Positions 16,889 to 24,997 of a stretch of 36,067 bases of DNA are shown in pieces. The stretch is from M55B175 sp964635265 (GTDB lineage Bacteria > Desulfobacterota > Desulfobacteria > Desulfobacterales > Desulfosalsimonadaceae), in NCBI GenBank assembly GCA_964635265.1, contig CAZWNV010000006.1, positions 1 through 36,067 of the forward strand, in the 5' to 3' direction. The translations under genes and the position numbers were made by a program. Under the pieces are notes generated by a model. That model saw only the letters and a program-made list of their open reading frames with translations, did no database searches and had not been told where the DNA came from. The first letter of the stretch is position 1; each line of letters begins with the position of its first letter.

Positions 16889-16917
16889 ACGCTATTTTAA
16901 CGGCAAGCAAATGTCAA
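16889..16917 (-). promoter_or_regulatory. Candidate promoter of the permease group
   Basis: On the minus strand TTGACA (16917-16912) is a perfect -35 element. After 17 bp TAGCGT (16894-16889) is a weak -10. The 21-bp box ends 6 bp before the -35, exactly as in the plus-strand counterpart, which supports a real, regulated promoter. Confidence 0.55.
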
Positions 16918-16923
16918 TAATCT

Positions 16924-16944
16924 TTTTAAACTTTAAAACATCAG
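16924..16944 (-). promoter_or_regulatory. 21-bp operator-like box, permease side
   Basis: Read on the minus strand, it matches the plus-strand box at 17256-17276 in 19 of 21 bases (CTGATRTTTWAAAG core). Its inner part TTTTAAAGTTTAAAA is a near-perfect palindrome (7+1+7), as expected for a dimeric GntR repressor. It lies 6 bp upstream of the -35 of the permease promoter. Confidence 0.6.
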
Positions 16945-17208
16945 AAGTTTATAATAATTATCCAATATTTTTAATGCTTTGATTTTATACGAATTTATTC
17001 ATGGAGGCATTTGCTGCCGGGTATTCTGTGTTGAGGATTTGCCAAAGGCTGAGGCTGAGGACTTGTGACAGCTTAAAAAAAGTAGGGGTCGGCGTTGTGC
17101 AATCTGCGTTGAGAGGCAAAGCCAATCGTTTTGGTGGTCATTGGGATGAGTCTTCTGTACGGAAGGGGGCGGGCTGCAGAAATATTAAAAAGTGGTGAAG
17201 AAAATTGG

Positions 17209-17238
17209 TTGACAGGCGGGATGGAGGCGGCGTATGCT
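17209..17238 (+). promoter_or_regulatory. Upstream candidate promoter (P1) of the GntR regulator
   Basis: TTGACA (17209-17214), 18 bp, then TATGCT (17233-17238). It lies within the repeated string ATTGGTTGACA, which recurs at 17278. A transcript from here would run through the operator-like box. Confidence 0.4.
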
Positions 17239-17255
17239 GCAAAACATCTTAACAT

Positions 17256-17276
17256 CTGATATTTAAAAGTTTAAAA
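17256..17276 (+). promoter_or_regulatory. 21-bp operator-like box, regulator side
   Basis: The plus-strand partner of the box at 16924-16944, in inverted orientation and 19 of 21 identical. It contains TTTAAA-AG-TTTAAA as an inverted repeat. It stands 6 bp before the -35 of the proximal regulator promoter. Shared sequence plus shared spacing argue for binding by the adjacent GntR protein or, less likely, for duplicated UP elements. Confidence 0.6.
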
Positions 17277-17282
17277 TATTGG

Positions 17283-17311
17283 TTGACATGATTGTTTGAA
17301 TCTGCTTAAAG
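17283..17311 (+). promoter_or_regulatory. Proximal candidate promoter (P2) of the GntR regulator
   Basis: TTGACA (17283-17288), 17 bp, then TTAAAG (17306-17311), preceded by TG one base upstream as in an extended -10. Transcription would begin about 55 bp before the GntR start. Confidence 0.5.
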
Positions 17312-17373
17312 GAAAATTTCGGCGTGAGGACGCTGGATTTCACTAACACAGAAAAACGCAAGAGTAACTGCAC

Positions 17374-18159
17374 ATGGATTTTAGCTTTCGAAATGTGAAA
17401 GCCCGCCGGGTATCCAAAAATATAGCCGATCAGATACAGACGGCGATTCTGAACGGAGATCTTAAGGTGGGTGATCGTCTGCCGTCAGAAAACGATCTTA
17501 TTACCCATTTTGGCGTCAGTAAATCCTCATTGCGGGAAGCATACAGGACCCTGGAAGCCTACGGGTTGTTAGAGATCAAGCAGGGGATGAACGGTGGCGC
17601 GTTTGTGAAGAAGGTGGATATAGAAGTCGTAAAAAATGGATTGGAAAACTATTTGTTTTTTACAACTCCTACTCTTGAACAATATACACAGTTCCGGATT
17701 TTCAATGAACCGCAAATTATCAAGGCTGCTGCTGGCAAAATTACAAGGGAAGACATCGAAGAACTGAAAAAAAATGTAGAAGAAATGGAACAGGAGCCTG
17801 AGGGCGAAAAGTTTTACAGCCATCTGGATGTGGCATTTCATCGAAAAATTGCTGAAATCGGAGGCAATCCTATTGTCAGCATGATTATTGAAAGCGTTCA
17901 ATCAGCGCTGGTTCGATTGAAAAGAATAATTGTTACGGATCGGGAATTTTTGGACATGGTTTGCCGCGGACACTGGGAAATCGTTGCCGCATTGGAGGAA
18001 AAGGACCCGGAGAAAGCCAGCTATTGCATGCTGAAGCACATTAACGACGTGGAAGAAGGGATGCGGAGGTGCGAAAAGAAATACTCCTCCAGACAAAAAG
18101 AATCATTTCTCAAAGAGTATAAAGGGAATCCGGAAAGCGCACACTCTCTCGATTTGTAA
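17374..18159 (+). CDS. GntR-family transcriptional regulator, FadR/FCD subfamily
   Basis: A 261-residue protein. Residues about 10-75 are the GntR winged helix (IADQIQTAILNGDLKVGDRLPSE, then LITHFGVSKSSLREAYRTLEAYGLLEIKQG). Residues about 90-230 form the all-helical FCD ligand domain with its likely metal-binding set: Asp and His in DVAFHRK, His in CRGHWEIV and His in MLKHIND. FCD regulators bind carboxylates or related metabolites and usually repress adjacent catabolic genes. It sits between the divergent permease group and the long catabolic cluster, so it probably governs both. The paired 21-bp boxes upstream suggest autoregulation. The ribosome site is weak (AAGAG). Confidence 0.93.
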   Translation: MDFSFRNVKARRVSKNIADQIQTAILNGDLKVGDRLPSENDLITHFGVSKSSLREAYRTLEAYGLLEIKQGMNGGAFVKKVDIEVVKNGLENYLFFTTPTLEQYTQFRIFNEPQIIKAAAGKITREDIEELKKNVEEMEQEPEGEKFYSHLDVAFHRKIAEIGGNPIVSMIIESVQSALVRLKRIIVTDREFLDMVCRGHWEIVAALEEKDPEKASYCMLKHINDVEEGMRRCEKKYSSRQKESFLKEYKGNPESAHSLDL

Positions 18160-18250
18160 TTCGGCGGAGTTGAAGCATTTATAGCGAAAAGCAAAAATTT
18201 TTTTGGCGGCAGGGAAAACGATGTTCATAAATGCGATATTAATTGCGTGT

Positions 18251-18278
18251 TTGATATAGACCTCCCGCAAAATATAAA
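18251..18278 (+). promoter_or_regulatory. Candidate promoter of the FAD dehydrogenase cluster
   Basis: TTGATA (18251-18256), 16 bp, then TATAAA (18273-18278). It lies in the 208-bp gap after the regulator and about 85 bp before the dehydrogenase start. The -10 falls inside a palindrome, which would allow direct repression. Confidence 0.5.
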
Positions 18279-18296
18279 GCCTGGGCTTTTATATTT
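18270..18296. repeat. Inverted repeat over the -10 region of the FAD dehydrogenase promoter
   Basis: Left arm AAATATAAAGCC and right arm GGCTTTTATATTT (one extra T) are separated by TG. The arms differ from the 21-bp boxes upstream of the regulator, so this may bind another protein, or the same one with a relaxed site. Without a T-tract it is not a likely terminator. Confidence 0.45.
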
Positions 18297-18367
18297 CTAC
18301 ATATATAACCGGTTCGTGGGTGGTAAAAGCTAACGACCATAATGCTGAGTTTATTAGGAGGAAAACA

Positions 18368-19813
18368 ATGACTGGAGCACTAAAAGAGGAAAGAGTGGAT
18401 CCAAAAGTTACCAAGGCCTTGCAGGACATCGTCGGCGAGACAAACGCAACCGATAAGAAGCATATTCGATATGCTTATTCTTACGATCTGACTTTTGTTG
18501 AGGCGAAAGCTCCCGAGTATGTAGTAATGCCTACGACGGTAGAGCAGATTCAGCAAGTCATGAAATTTGCGAACCAGGAAAAGATTTCTGTAACTCCTTT
18601 CACCGCAGGAACCAATATCGGAGGCCTTTGTATCCCGGAGGATGGGGGTATAGTGATGGACCTCAAGCAAATGAACAGGATCCTCAAGATCAACGATGAA
18701 CTGCATTACGCCATTATCGAGCCGGGGGTTTCCCATGCCCAGTTTGCCCATGAGCTGGCCAAATATGGGTTTCGATGGAGTTGGCCGGTCGGACCTCCCT
18801 CCGCTTCGGTTTCCTCTAATGCCCTTTGTCATGGAATCGGGGGTATGAGCGGGCGCTATGGTTTGAATAGTGAAGAAATCACAAGCATGGAAGTTGTGCT
18901 CCCCACAGGAGAGCTTGTCCGGCTGGGTTCGTGTGCGATTCAGGAAGATTCATGGCATAGCTGCATGCCCTTACCAAGAATGGATGGCATGTTTACAGGC
19001 TGGCTGGGTACCACGGGTATCGTAACAAAAATCGGTTTGCGGGTGCATCCAATGCCGCCCTACTTGAAGGTGTTTACGACCTCCGCAGAAAATCTGGGCG
19101 ACATGGCTTCCTATTGCCGCACTATCGGAAACTATGAAATATGTGACGATATCACAACTGTTTCCTGGTGGCTGTCACAGGTACCGATCCCCTATCCTTA
19201 CAAACCAAAAGCAGAGGATGCCCCGGAATGGGTCTCTTTTGCAACCACCTTTTCCTGGACGGAAAAGGAGCGGGATGCACGGGAAGAAATCTGGCGAATG
19301 GCTATGGAGGAAGAAAAGAAGAAAGGGACTACGCTGAAAGAGGCCGTATATCCCGAGGAAGCATTAAAAGCCAGAACCCAGCTCCCGAGCCGAATTGTGG
19401 GTTCTACAAAAAACTATACAAAACAGGCTGGCGGCGGTATCTCGTGGCCCGGCACATTTACCCCCCTGGATCAATGGGAGCCCGTCTACAACGAGTGGAA
19501 AAAAATCCTTGTTAACAGGAATCTCTCACCTGCCGTCCGCGCGACCAACTATCGCGGCGTGCATTACGGAATGCTGCGGGCTATGATCCCGTTTCCCAAA
19601 AAGGATCCTGAGGCCGTTGAAAATGCGAGGCAGGCCATAGTTGAATGCCTGAAGGTCGACCTTGATCATGGCGGGATCCCCTATAAGCCGCCCGTCGATT
19701 TCGGTAAGGAAATAAATAGTCGCGCCCATCCGGGATACTTATCGCTAATGAAGCAGGTCAAAAGTATGCTTGATCCCAACAATATAATGAATCGCGGGAA
19801 ATTGGCGCTATAG
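18368..19813 (+). CDS. FAD-linked dehydrogenase of the VAO/GlcD family
   Basis: ATG 18368 behind AGGAGG is preferred over the codon at 18320; the product has 481 residues. The N-terminal PCMH FAD-binding domain is seen in PTTVEQIQQVM, TPFTAGTNIGG and GGIVMDLKQMNRI, followed by GPPSASVSSNALCHGIGG. The C-terminus DPNNIMNRGKLAL is the usual end of FAD-oxidase_C proteins. Members oxidise 2-hydroxy acids (GlcD, lactate) or phenolic and benzylic groups (4-cresol, vanillyl alcohol). The next gene encodes a CCG iron-sulfur protein, the arrangement of GlcD-GlcF, so electrons likely leave through it and not to oxygen. It heads the catabolic cluster. The substrate is not evident. Confidence 0.92.
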   Translation: MTGALKEERVDPKVTKALQDIVGETNATDKKHIRYAYSYDLTFVEAKAPEYVVMPTTVEQIQQVMKFANQEKISVTPFTAGTNIGGLCIPEDGGIVMDLKQMNRILKINDELHYAIIEPGVSHAQFAHELAKYGFRWSWPVGPPSASVSSNALCHGIGGMSGRYGLNSEEITSMEVVLPTGELVRLGSCAIQEDSWHSCMPLPRMDGMFTGWLGTTGIVTKIGLRVHPMPPYLKVFTTSAENLGDMASYCRTIGNYEICDDITTVSWWLSQVPIPYPYKPKAEDAPEWVSFATTFSWTEKERDAREEIWRMAMEEEKKKGTTLKEAVYPEEALKARTQLPSRIVGSTKNYTKQAGGGISWPGTFTPLDQWEPVYNEWKKILVNRNLSPAVRATNYRGVHYGMLRAMIPFPKKDPEAVENARQAIVECLKVDLDHGGIPYKPPVDFGKEINSRAHPGYLSLMKQVKSMLDPNNIMNRGKLAL

Positions 19814-19866
19814 TTAGTTCATATTTGTAGTATGACGAATTACACATATTATTTGGGGAGGTCATT

Positions 19867-21177
19867 ATGAAGTGGAATATTCCTTCGCTGGAAGAGCTGG
19901 AAGACAAAATATGGAGATGTACTGCATGCGGGAACTGCAAGGTAGCCTATGATTTTGGGCCGCCGCCGTTTTTCGGGCAAATTTGTCCAGCGGGAGTCGA
20001 GTTCGGCTTTGAGGGCAATATTGCATCCAAGGGAAAGGTCGCCTTTGCCAGAGGGATTTTGAATGGGGATCTGGAATGGAACGAGGACCTGTTGGATGAC
20101 ATTTACAAGTGTACGGTGTGCGCCGGCTGCCAGGAGCAGTGCGAACTGGATCATAAGCCGTTTATTCCGGAAATCATTGAATCCATGAGGCGTAAAGCTG
20201 TGGATGACGGTGTAGGCCCGATGCCCGGCCAAAAAGTAATCGCCAAGTCCATGCGGAGTTTCGATAATCCCTATCAGGGTCCCCGCCGGATGCGGACCGA
20301 TTGGACCAGGCCGTTCAAGAAGGCAAAGACCCCTATCAAGGATATAATGAAGGAGGATGCGCCGATTCTTTATTATGTCGGATGTACGGGGGCGCTGAAT
20401 GTTCCTGTCCGGAACCTGCCGGTTGCAACAGCCTCCATCTTCCAGAAACTGGGGCTGGATTTCGGAATTCTGGGGGAAAACGAGGTGTGCTGCGGATCGA
20501 CAGCCATGCGGATAGGCGATCACGAGGAGTTTAAGCGGGTTGCCGAACATAATCTGCGCTTATTCAAGGATCTCCATGACAATCATGGAGTTAACACGAT
20601 CGTTACTTCCTGTGCAGGATGCTATCGTGCAATCAAGAAAGACTACAAAATGTCTGAGGAGTATGATGAGCTGATGGATGGCATCCAGGTAATTCATACT
20701 GTAGAGCTGCTCTATAATTATTTTAAAGAAGGAAAGATGAATTTTACGAAGGATGTGCCCTGGAAGGTCACTTACCATGATCCCTGCCATACCGGAAGGC
20801 ATCTCTCGGAATTTGAAATCGATGAAGATGGATCTGAGGCATGGCCAGGGGCATATCTTCGCAAAAAAGAAGACAACTGCCTCTTTGATATTCCCCGTGA
20901 AATGCTGCAGTCCATCCCCAATATTGATTTTCGGGAGATGGAGCGGGTACGCAATAATTCCTATTGCTGCGGCGGCGGCGGTGGTGTCATGACCGGCTAT
21001 CCCGACTGGGCGGCCAAGAACGCAAGCCTTCGCATCGCAGAGGGAGAAAGTACAGGGGCTGAGCAAATGGTCTCCATTTGTCCCTTCTGTCATTACAATT
21101 TAAATCAGGGGGCCAAAAGGATCAAGAGTCCGATGAGGCTTTATGATCTGGTCGAGCTTATGGACATGGCTCTGTAA
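19867..21177 (+). CDS. CCG-domain iron-sulfur protein (GlcF/HdrD-like), electron partner of the FAD dehydrogenase
   Basis: A 436-residue protein 53 bp after the dehydrogenase, with GGGGAGG before the ATG. Two [4Fe-4S] sites lie in the N-terminal part. The first is unusual: Cys18, Cys21 and Cys24 are followed only at Cys40 by the fourth ligand (C-x2-C-x2-C-x15-CP). The second is CTVCAGCQEQC. Two CCG repeats follow (CCGSTAMRIG with SCAGC, then DPCHTGRH with CCGGGGG and ICPFC), which in HdrB/HdrD relatives hold a non-cubane cluster. No membrane helix. It should accept electrons from the FAD subunit and hand them to ferredoxin or to the membrane module coded further down. Confidence 0.92.
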   Translation: MKWNIPSLEELEDKIWRCTACGNCKVAYDFGPPPFFGQICPAGVEFGFEGNIASKGKVAFARGILNGDLEWNEDLLDDIYKCTVCAGCQEQCELDHKPFIPEIIESMRRKAVDDGVGPMPGQKVIAKSMRSFDNPYQGPRRMRTDWTRPFKKAKTPIKDIMKEDAPILYYVGCTGALNVPVRNLPVATASIFQKLGLDFGILGENEVCCGSTAMRIGDHEEFKRVAEHNLRLFKDLHDNHGVNTIVTSCAGCYRAIKKDYKMSEEYDELMDGIQVIHTVELLYNYFKEGKMNFTKDVPWKVTYHDPCHTGRHLSEFEIDEDGSEAWPGAYLRKKEDNCLFDIPREMLQSIPNIDFREMERVRNNSYCCGGGGGVMTGYPDWAAKNASLRIAEGESTGAEQMVSICPFCHYNLNQGAKRIKSPMRLYDLVELMDMAL

Positions 21178-21186
21178 TTCTATAAG

Positions 21187-22320
21187 ATGGTGCGTCTCTC
21201 ATCAGAAATGGAAGAGGGGATGTGTCTTGACATGCAGGAAACCCCGAATCAAACAGTATGTTTTTTCGGATGCCCTTTTGATTGCGACGAACAGTTTGAT
21301 GCCATACAGGAAAAGCGCGGAGCATTAGGCAAAAATATCGATCCGTTCGATCGTGTACTGGGGGCTTTGCGAGGCAGAGAAAATATTCCTGAGTTCCGGG
21401 AAGCCGGCAGGATTCCGGTGCCCTCTTGGCTGCTACCAAACCCTGCCGTAGAGGATAGTTCGAAAATTACAACCGAGAATTTTACCAGCTTCATTGACAA
21501 GGGCGGCTGCCTGGAAATGGCGCAGAAGGTCCAATCATTTGTGAACAGCGAGGTTCTTCCTTCCGGTATACCTTGCATGGTAGGCATTGATCATTCCCTG
21601 ACAGGCGGGGCTTATAGAGCGGTCTCCGAATACTATGGAAAAGAAAATGTCGCACTCGTGGTAATTGACACCCACACGGACGCTGTTCCCATGTCTGCGC
21701 ACGCAAATGCGATACAGTACGATATGGATACGAATCCTTCGTCGATATACGATCCGAAGGACCCGTATCTTTATAACCGACCGGATTCCTATAATGCCAG
21801 CTCATTCCTGTATCATATGCTGCATGATGAAGATATCATCCCCCATAACCTGTATCTCATGGGAGTTTCCGATTATCCGGATAAAAAAGTATTTCGTATA
21901 AAAGATGTCAGAATTCAGAAATATACAGCCGCTTTTAGTTCCCTGAAACGCAAAGGCTGTACAGTTATTACAAAGAAGGACTGCCAGTTTGGGCTCAACA
22001 AAGTCAAAACATTGATCAAAAAAATTTCTACACCCTATGTCTATATTTCCGTTGATATGGATATTGGTGCAGGTAATGCGGTTGAGGGCGTTCGATTTCG
22101 GAACTGGAAAGGTCTGGATGAGAGGCTGATAACGAAACTGGTGGATGCGGTCTGTGAAGTTTTTGATCGGAATGTAAAACTGGCCGGCCTGGATGTTATG
22201 GAAATCAATCCGAGAAGAGCCGGCGAGCAATTTTCCTGCGGAAGAGACAGAACCTATGAAATTGCAGCAGACATTATAGGAAAAATTATTTCGTATCAAA
22301 GCGCCAAAGAGACCTTGTAA
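21187..22320 (+). CDS. Arginase/ureohydrolase-fold metallohydrolase
   Basis: Up to 377 residues; the first Met is used, though ATG 21220 or 21232 may be the real start, since GAAGAGGGG lies just before them. The binuclear metal site of the arginase fold is intact: His136 in GIDHS, Asp161, His163 and Asp165 in DTHTD, Asp290 and Asp292 in SVDMD. The later Asp-Pro of classical arginases is replaced by AGN. Members cleave guanidino or amidino groups (arginine, agmatine, formiminoglutamate, guanidinobutyrate) or act as deacetylases-like hydrolases. The N-terminal 100 residues are longer than usual and not recognised. A nitrogen-releasing step in the cluster's pathway is likely; the substrate is open. 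Confidence 0.85.
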   Translation: MVRLSSEMEEGMCLDMQETPNQTVCFFGCPFDCDEQFDAIQEKRGALGKNIDPFDRVLGALRGRENIPEFREAGRIPVPSWLLPNPAVEDSSKITTENFTSFIDKGGCLEMAQKVQSFVNSEVLPSGIPCMVGIDHSLTGGAYRAVSEYYGKENVALVVIDTHTDAVPMSAHANAIQYDMDTNPSSIYDPKDPYLYNRPDSYNASSFLYHMLHDEDIIPHNLYLMGVSDYPDKKVFRIKDVRIQKYTAAFSSLKRKGCTVITKKDCQFGLNKVKTLIKKISTPYVYISVDMDIGAGNAVEGVRFRNWKGLDERLITKLVDAVCEVFDRNVKLAGLDVMEINPRRAGEQFSCGRDRTYEIAADIIGKIISYQSAKETL

Positions 22321-22330
22321 AATTTCAAGT

Positions 22331-22347
22331 CTATCAGTAGGTGATAG
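22331..22347. repeat. Short inverted repeat before the aldehyde dehydrogenase gene
   Basis: CTATCA and TGATAG flank GTAGG, ten bases after the arginase-fold gene's stop. A related CAGATAGG occurs 23 bp further on. It could be an mRNA hairpin or a weak protein site; nothing more can be said. Confidence 0.25.
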
Positions 22348-22434
22348 GCGTCTGGATTTCTACAGATAGGATGGTGAAACGGGTAATACGAAAAATCTAA
22401 CATTCTTGTTAAGAAGTAAGGAAAAGGAGAAAAA

Positions 22435-23889
22435 ATGGCAGTAGCAAAAATGAAAAACTACATTGACGGAGAGTGGGTTGAATCGAAATCTACGGAAATC
22501 GGCGATATCACGTGTTCGGCAACCGGCGAGAAGATAGCTCAAGTGCCTTATTCGACTGCAAAAGAGGTGGATGAAGCGGTGAATGCGGCTCAAGAGGCAT
22601 TCGAAACCTGGAGGGCAACACCGCCGCTGGCGCGGGCCAGATATTTTTTTCGGTTAAAAGATGCGTTTGAAGAGCATTTTGAAGAAATTTCGAGAATCCT
22701 TACCACCGAACTCGGAAAGGCCATAGATGAGTCCCGGGGCGAGGTCCGCAGGATGATAGAGAATGTAGAGCACTGTACTGGCGTAACGACCCTGCAGACC
22801 GGCTACACAATTGAAGATATTGCCAGGGGTATCGACTGTGCCGGCCACCGGCAGCCTTTGGGAGTTTTCGCGTGTATCGCCCCATACAATTTTCCGGCCA
22901 TGGTCCCCTGGTGGTTTCTGCCCTATGCAGTCGTCACAGGCAATACGTATGTCGTGAAGCCTTCCGAGCAGGTCCCGATGACCCAGACCAAAATTTTTGA
23001 AGTAATTGATGAGGTCGGGTTTCCGAACGGCGTAATCAATATGGTCCATGGATCCAAGGATGTCGTCAACGGCATTCTGGATAATCCGGATATTCAGGGG
23101 GTATCCTTCGTCGGTTCCACCCCCACCGCCCGATACATTTACAAAAAATGCGGGGAAACCGGAAAGCGGGTGCAGTCACTCGGCGGCGCCAAAAATATCG
23201 TGGCGGTTATGCCGGACGCCAATTTGGAGGCGAGTATGCCTTCATTGATTACCTCCTTTTTTGGATGTTCCGGGCAAAGATGCCTTTCCGGCTCTATTCT
23301 GGTGCCAGTCGGGGACAACGCAGATAATTTTATCAACCAGTATGTCGAGCGCATAAAAGCGATGAAGATCGGGGACCCGTTAAATGAGGATGTGGATATG
23401 GGGCCCGTTGTCAGTAAAGCACACAAGGAGCGAGTGCTTGGCTATATTGAAAAGGGCATAGAGGAAGGCGCTGAACTTATTCTGGATGGCAGAAACTGTC
23501 AGGTTGAGGGCTACCCGGATGGATATTATGTGGGCCCGACAATATTTGACCATGTTACCCCTGATATGACCATCGCCAAAGAGGAAATTTTCGGTCCTGT
23601 TGTAAGCATCGTGCGGGCAAAAGATCTTGATGAGGCCATTGAATTGGCCAATTCCCGCGGTTTTGCCAATGCGGCCTGTATCTATACGCGGGACGGCGGT
23701 GCCGTGAGAAAGTTCAAGTATAATGTGAGGCCAAGTATGATCGGTATCAACATAGGCATTGCCGCCCCCATGAGTTTCTTCCCGTTCGGCGGTGCCGGGG
23801 AATCCTTCTTTGGGGACATCAAGGGGCACGGCCAGGAAATCTTCCACTTTTTCACGGATACAAAGGTTCTTATTGAACGCTGGTTCTGA
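22435..23889 (+). CDS. Aldehyde dehydrogenase of the methylmalonate-semialdehyde dehydrogenase (MmsA/IolA) type
   Basis: A 484-residue protein with AAGGAG before the ATG. Family marks are IAPYNFPAMVPWW, SFVGSTPTARYIY, QSLGGAKNIVAVMPDA and the catalytic Cys283 in GQRCLSGS. The general-base Glu of most aldehyde dehydrogenases is absent (LGGAKN), a trait of the CoA-acylating MmsA branch. The C-terminal SFFGDIKGHGQEIFHFFTDTK is also MmsA-like. These enzymes convert a semialdehyde plus CoA and NAD+ to an acyl-CoA, often with decarboxylation. No valine or inositol pathway gene is nearby, so the semialdehyde is probably a product of this cluster. Confidence 0.92.
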   Translation: MAVAKMKNYIDGEWVESKSTEIGDITCSATGEKIAQVPYSTAKEVDEAVNAAQEAFETWRATPPLARARYFFRLKDAFEEHFEEISRILTTELGKAIDESRGEVRRMIENVEHCTGVTTLQTGYTIEDIARGIDCAGHRQPLGVFACIAPYNFPAMVPWWFLPYAVVTGNTYVVKPSEQVPMTQTKIFEVIDEVGFPNGVINMVHGSKDVVNGILDNPDIQGVSFVGSTPTARYIYKKCGETGKRVQSLGGAKNIVAVMPDANLEASMPSLITSFFGCSGQRCLSGSILVPVGDNADNFINQYVERIKAMKIGDPLNEDVDMGPVVSKAHKERVLGYIEKGIEEGAELILDGRNCQVEGYPDGYYVGPTIFDHVTPDMTIAKEEIFGPVVSIVRAKDLDEAIELANSRGFANAACIYTRDGGAVRKFKYNVRPSMIGINIGIAAPMSFFPFGGAGESFFGDIKGHGQEIFHFFTDTKVLIERWF

Positions 23890-23922
23890 TCAAAGCAGGA
23901 ATCTTTTATTTTCGGAGGGGAA

Positions 23923-23961
23923 TTGATGCCCCTTTTCGGGAAAAGACCAAAGGGGCATCAA
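23923..23961. repeat. Strong stem-loop (13-bp stem) between aldehyde dehydrogenase and ferritin-like genes
   Basis: TTGATGCCCCTTT pairs perfectly with AAAGGGGCATCAA across a 13-base loop. Inside it a second hairpin is possible, CTTTT-CGGG-AAAAG (23932-23945), which competes with the long stem. No T-tract follows. It lies 33 bp after the aldehyde dehydrogenase stop in a 223-bp gap and may adjust expression of the genes on either side or protect RNA ends. Confidence 0.55.
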
Positions 23962-24112
23962 AATTCTGTCTGCTTGCCCTCACCGTGTGCGGAGAACCGG
24001 CGGCGTAATTCCCCATGGAGGATGGAAGAGATTTGTCATGGAGAAGGGAAGCATCAGAGGCAATTGGTCATTTAAATGCCGTTAAACCAAACAATATTGT
24101 GAGGACAGCAAC

Positions 24113-24541
24113 ATGCCATTAAAGGGCTTTGGAGTAATTCTAACATTTGCCGAAACGATTGAAACCGAAAACAAGGACTTTTATCTCAAAGGGAAAGCCC
24201 GGTTGCCGGAAGGTGAGCATAAGAACTTTCTCGATGAATTGATAAAAGAAAAGGAAAAGCAGATTAAACAGGTCCAGAGGGTGCGCAGGGAGAATGTAGC
24301 GGAAATGATTTTGGAGCCGGTGGAGAATTTTACCCGGGATCCTTTCCTTATTGATGTCGATAAACTCGAGGCTGCCGACCCTGGAACGGTTATGGAGGCC
24401 GCTCGGAAACTCGAGGAGCGCAACCGCAGTTATTATAAGGAAGCTGCAAAAAAAATGAAAGCCCTGCCAGAAGTGGCATCCGCCCTGCAGCAGCTGGAAA
24501 AAAAGCAAAAAAAGCTCTTGGCCAGGATTGATGAACTGTAA
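24113..24541 (+). CDS. Ferritin-like (rubrerythrin-related) helical protein, metal site doubtful
   Basis: A 142-residue, strongly helical and charged protein with GAGGA before the ATG. FAETIETENKDFY and ARKLEERNRSYYKEAAKKM have the spacing of helices 1 and 3 of the rubrerythrin/COG1633 ferritin-like fold, where Glu residues bind a di-iron centre. However, the Glu-x2-His pairs of helices 2 and 4 appear as Glu-x2-Gln-like segments (EKEKQ, LEKKQ), so the iron site may be lost. It precedes a ferredoxin and an AOR-like gene with the same spacing style, suggesting one operon. It may be a structural or oxidative-stress partner of these; a role in catalysis is not supported. Confidence 0.7.
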   Translation: MPLKGFGVILTFAETIETENKDFYLKGKARLPEGEHKNFLDELIKEKEKQIKQVQRVRRENVAEMILEPVENFTRDPFLIDVDKLEAADPGTVMEAARKLEERNRSYYKEAAKKMKALPEVASALQQLEKKQKKLLARIDEL

Positions 24542-24617
24542 ATACGGTTCCGGGGATTTATGAGGTTTGACCAGGTTTAAGATTATGAAACCAACCAAAG
24601 ATGGGTGAGGAGAGAAA

Positions 24618-24977
24618 ATGGGAATCAAAATTGACGCGTTGAAATGTACCAATTGTATGGCATGTGAAATGGCATGCAGCTTTCACAGGGATGATGGATT
24701 CGCCTTTCTGTCGTCATCAATTATGGCATACCGTGCGCGGGAAAAAAAAGATTACTTCGGGGTTTTGCTAAAGGAAGAAGAAAATTTGATTACAGCACGT
24801 CCGGAGGGCCTTGATGTCAGCAGAATCGGCGAAGAGGCGGATTCCGATAAGGAGGCAGATGCCTCGGCAAAGCCAATACTGCTTAGGGAAGGCTGTGATT
24901 TATGTGAAGACATGGAGGATTATGGCCCCCTGTGCGTTGCAATTTGCCCCGTGGATGCAATTAGTTACGAAGAATAA
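24618..24977 (+). CDS. Two-[4Fe-4S] ferredoxin, probable AOR-partner subunit
   Basis: A 119-residue protein behind GAGGAG. Cys10, Cys13, Cys16 and Cys20 (CTNCMACEMAC) begin the first cluster motif. The second set is CDLCEDMEDYGPLCVAICP, so eight cysteines can hold two [4Fe-4S] clusters. Between them a non-conserved stretch of about 70 residues is rich in acidic residues. Ferredoxin-like subunits of this build accompany AOR-family subunits, for example in BamBC-type benzoyl-CoA reductases and AorAB. It starts 20 bp before the AOR-like gene's ATG, so the two products probably form a complex. Confidence 0.88.
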   Translation: MGIKIDALKCTNCMACEMACSFHRDDGFAFLSSSIMAYRAREKKDYFGVLLKEEENLITARPEGLDVSRIGEEADSDKEADASAKPILLREGCDLCEDMEDYGPLCVAICPVDAISYEE

Positions 24978-24997
24978 TACGATAAGAGGAGTGTGCC

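Larger units (their letters stand above)
16479..17373. other. 895-bp divergent regulatory region without a convincing gene
   Basis: This AT-rich stretch separates the permease (minus) from the GntR regulator (plus). It holds two inverted 21-bp boxes, one promoter towards the permease and two towards the regulator (listed separately). The predicted permease transcript would start near 16882, giving an unusually long leader of about 400 nt. In that leader, on the minus strand, a run of five G is followed by eight T (forward 16793-16805), which might belong to an attenuator, although the stem I can draw is only four base pairs. One open frame at 17001-17198 has no ribosome site and looks spurious. 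Confidence 0.6.

Noticed and set aside
17001..17198. 65-codon open frame in the divergent regulatory region
   Set aside because: No ribosome site, no recognisable protein features, and it lies between the operator-like boxes and promoters.
23923..23961. Stem-loop considered as an intrinsic terminator
   Set aside because: No T-tract after the stem on either strand; kept as a structured element of unknown role.
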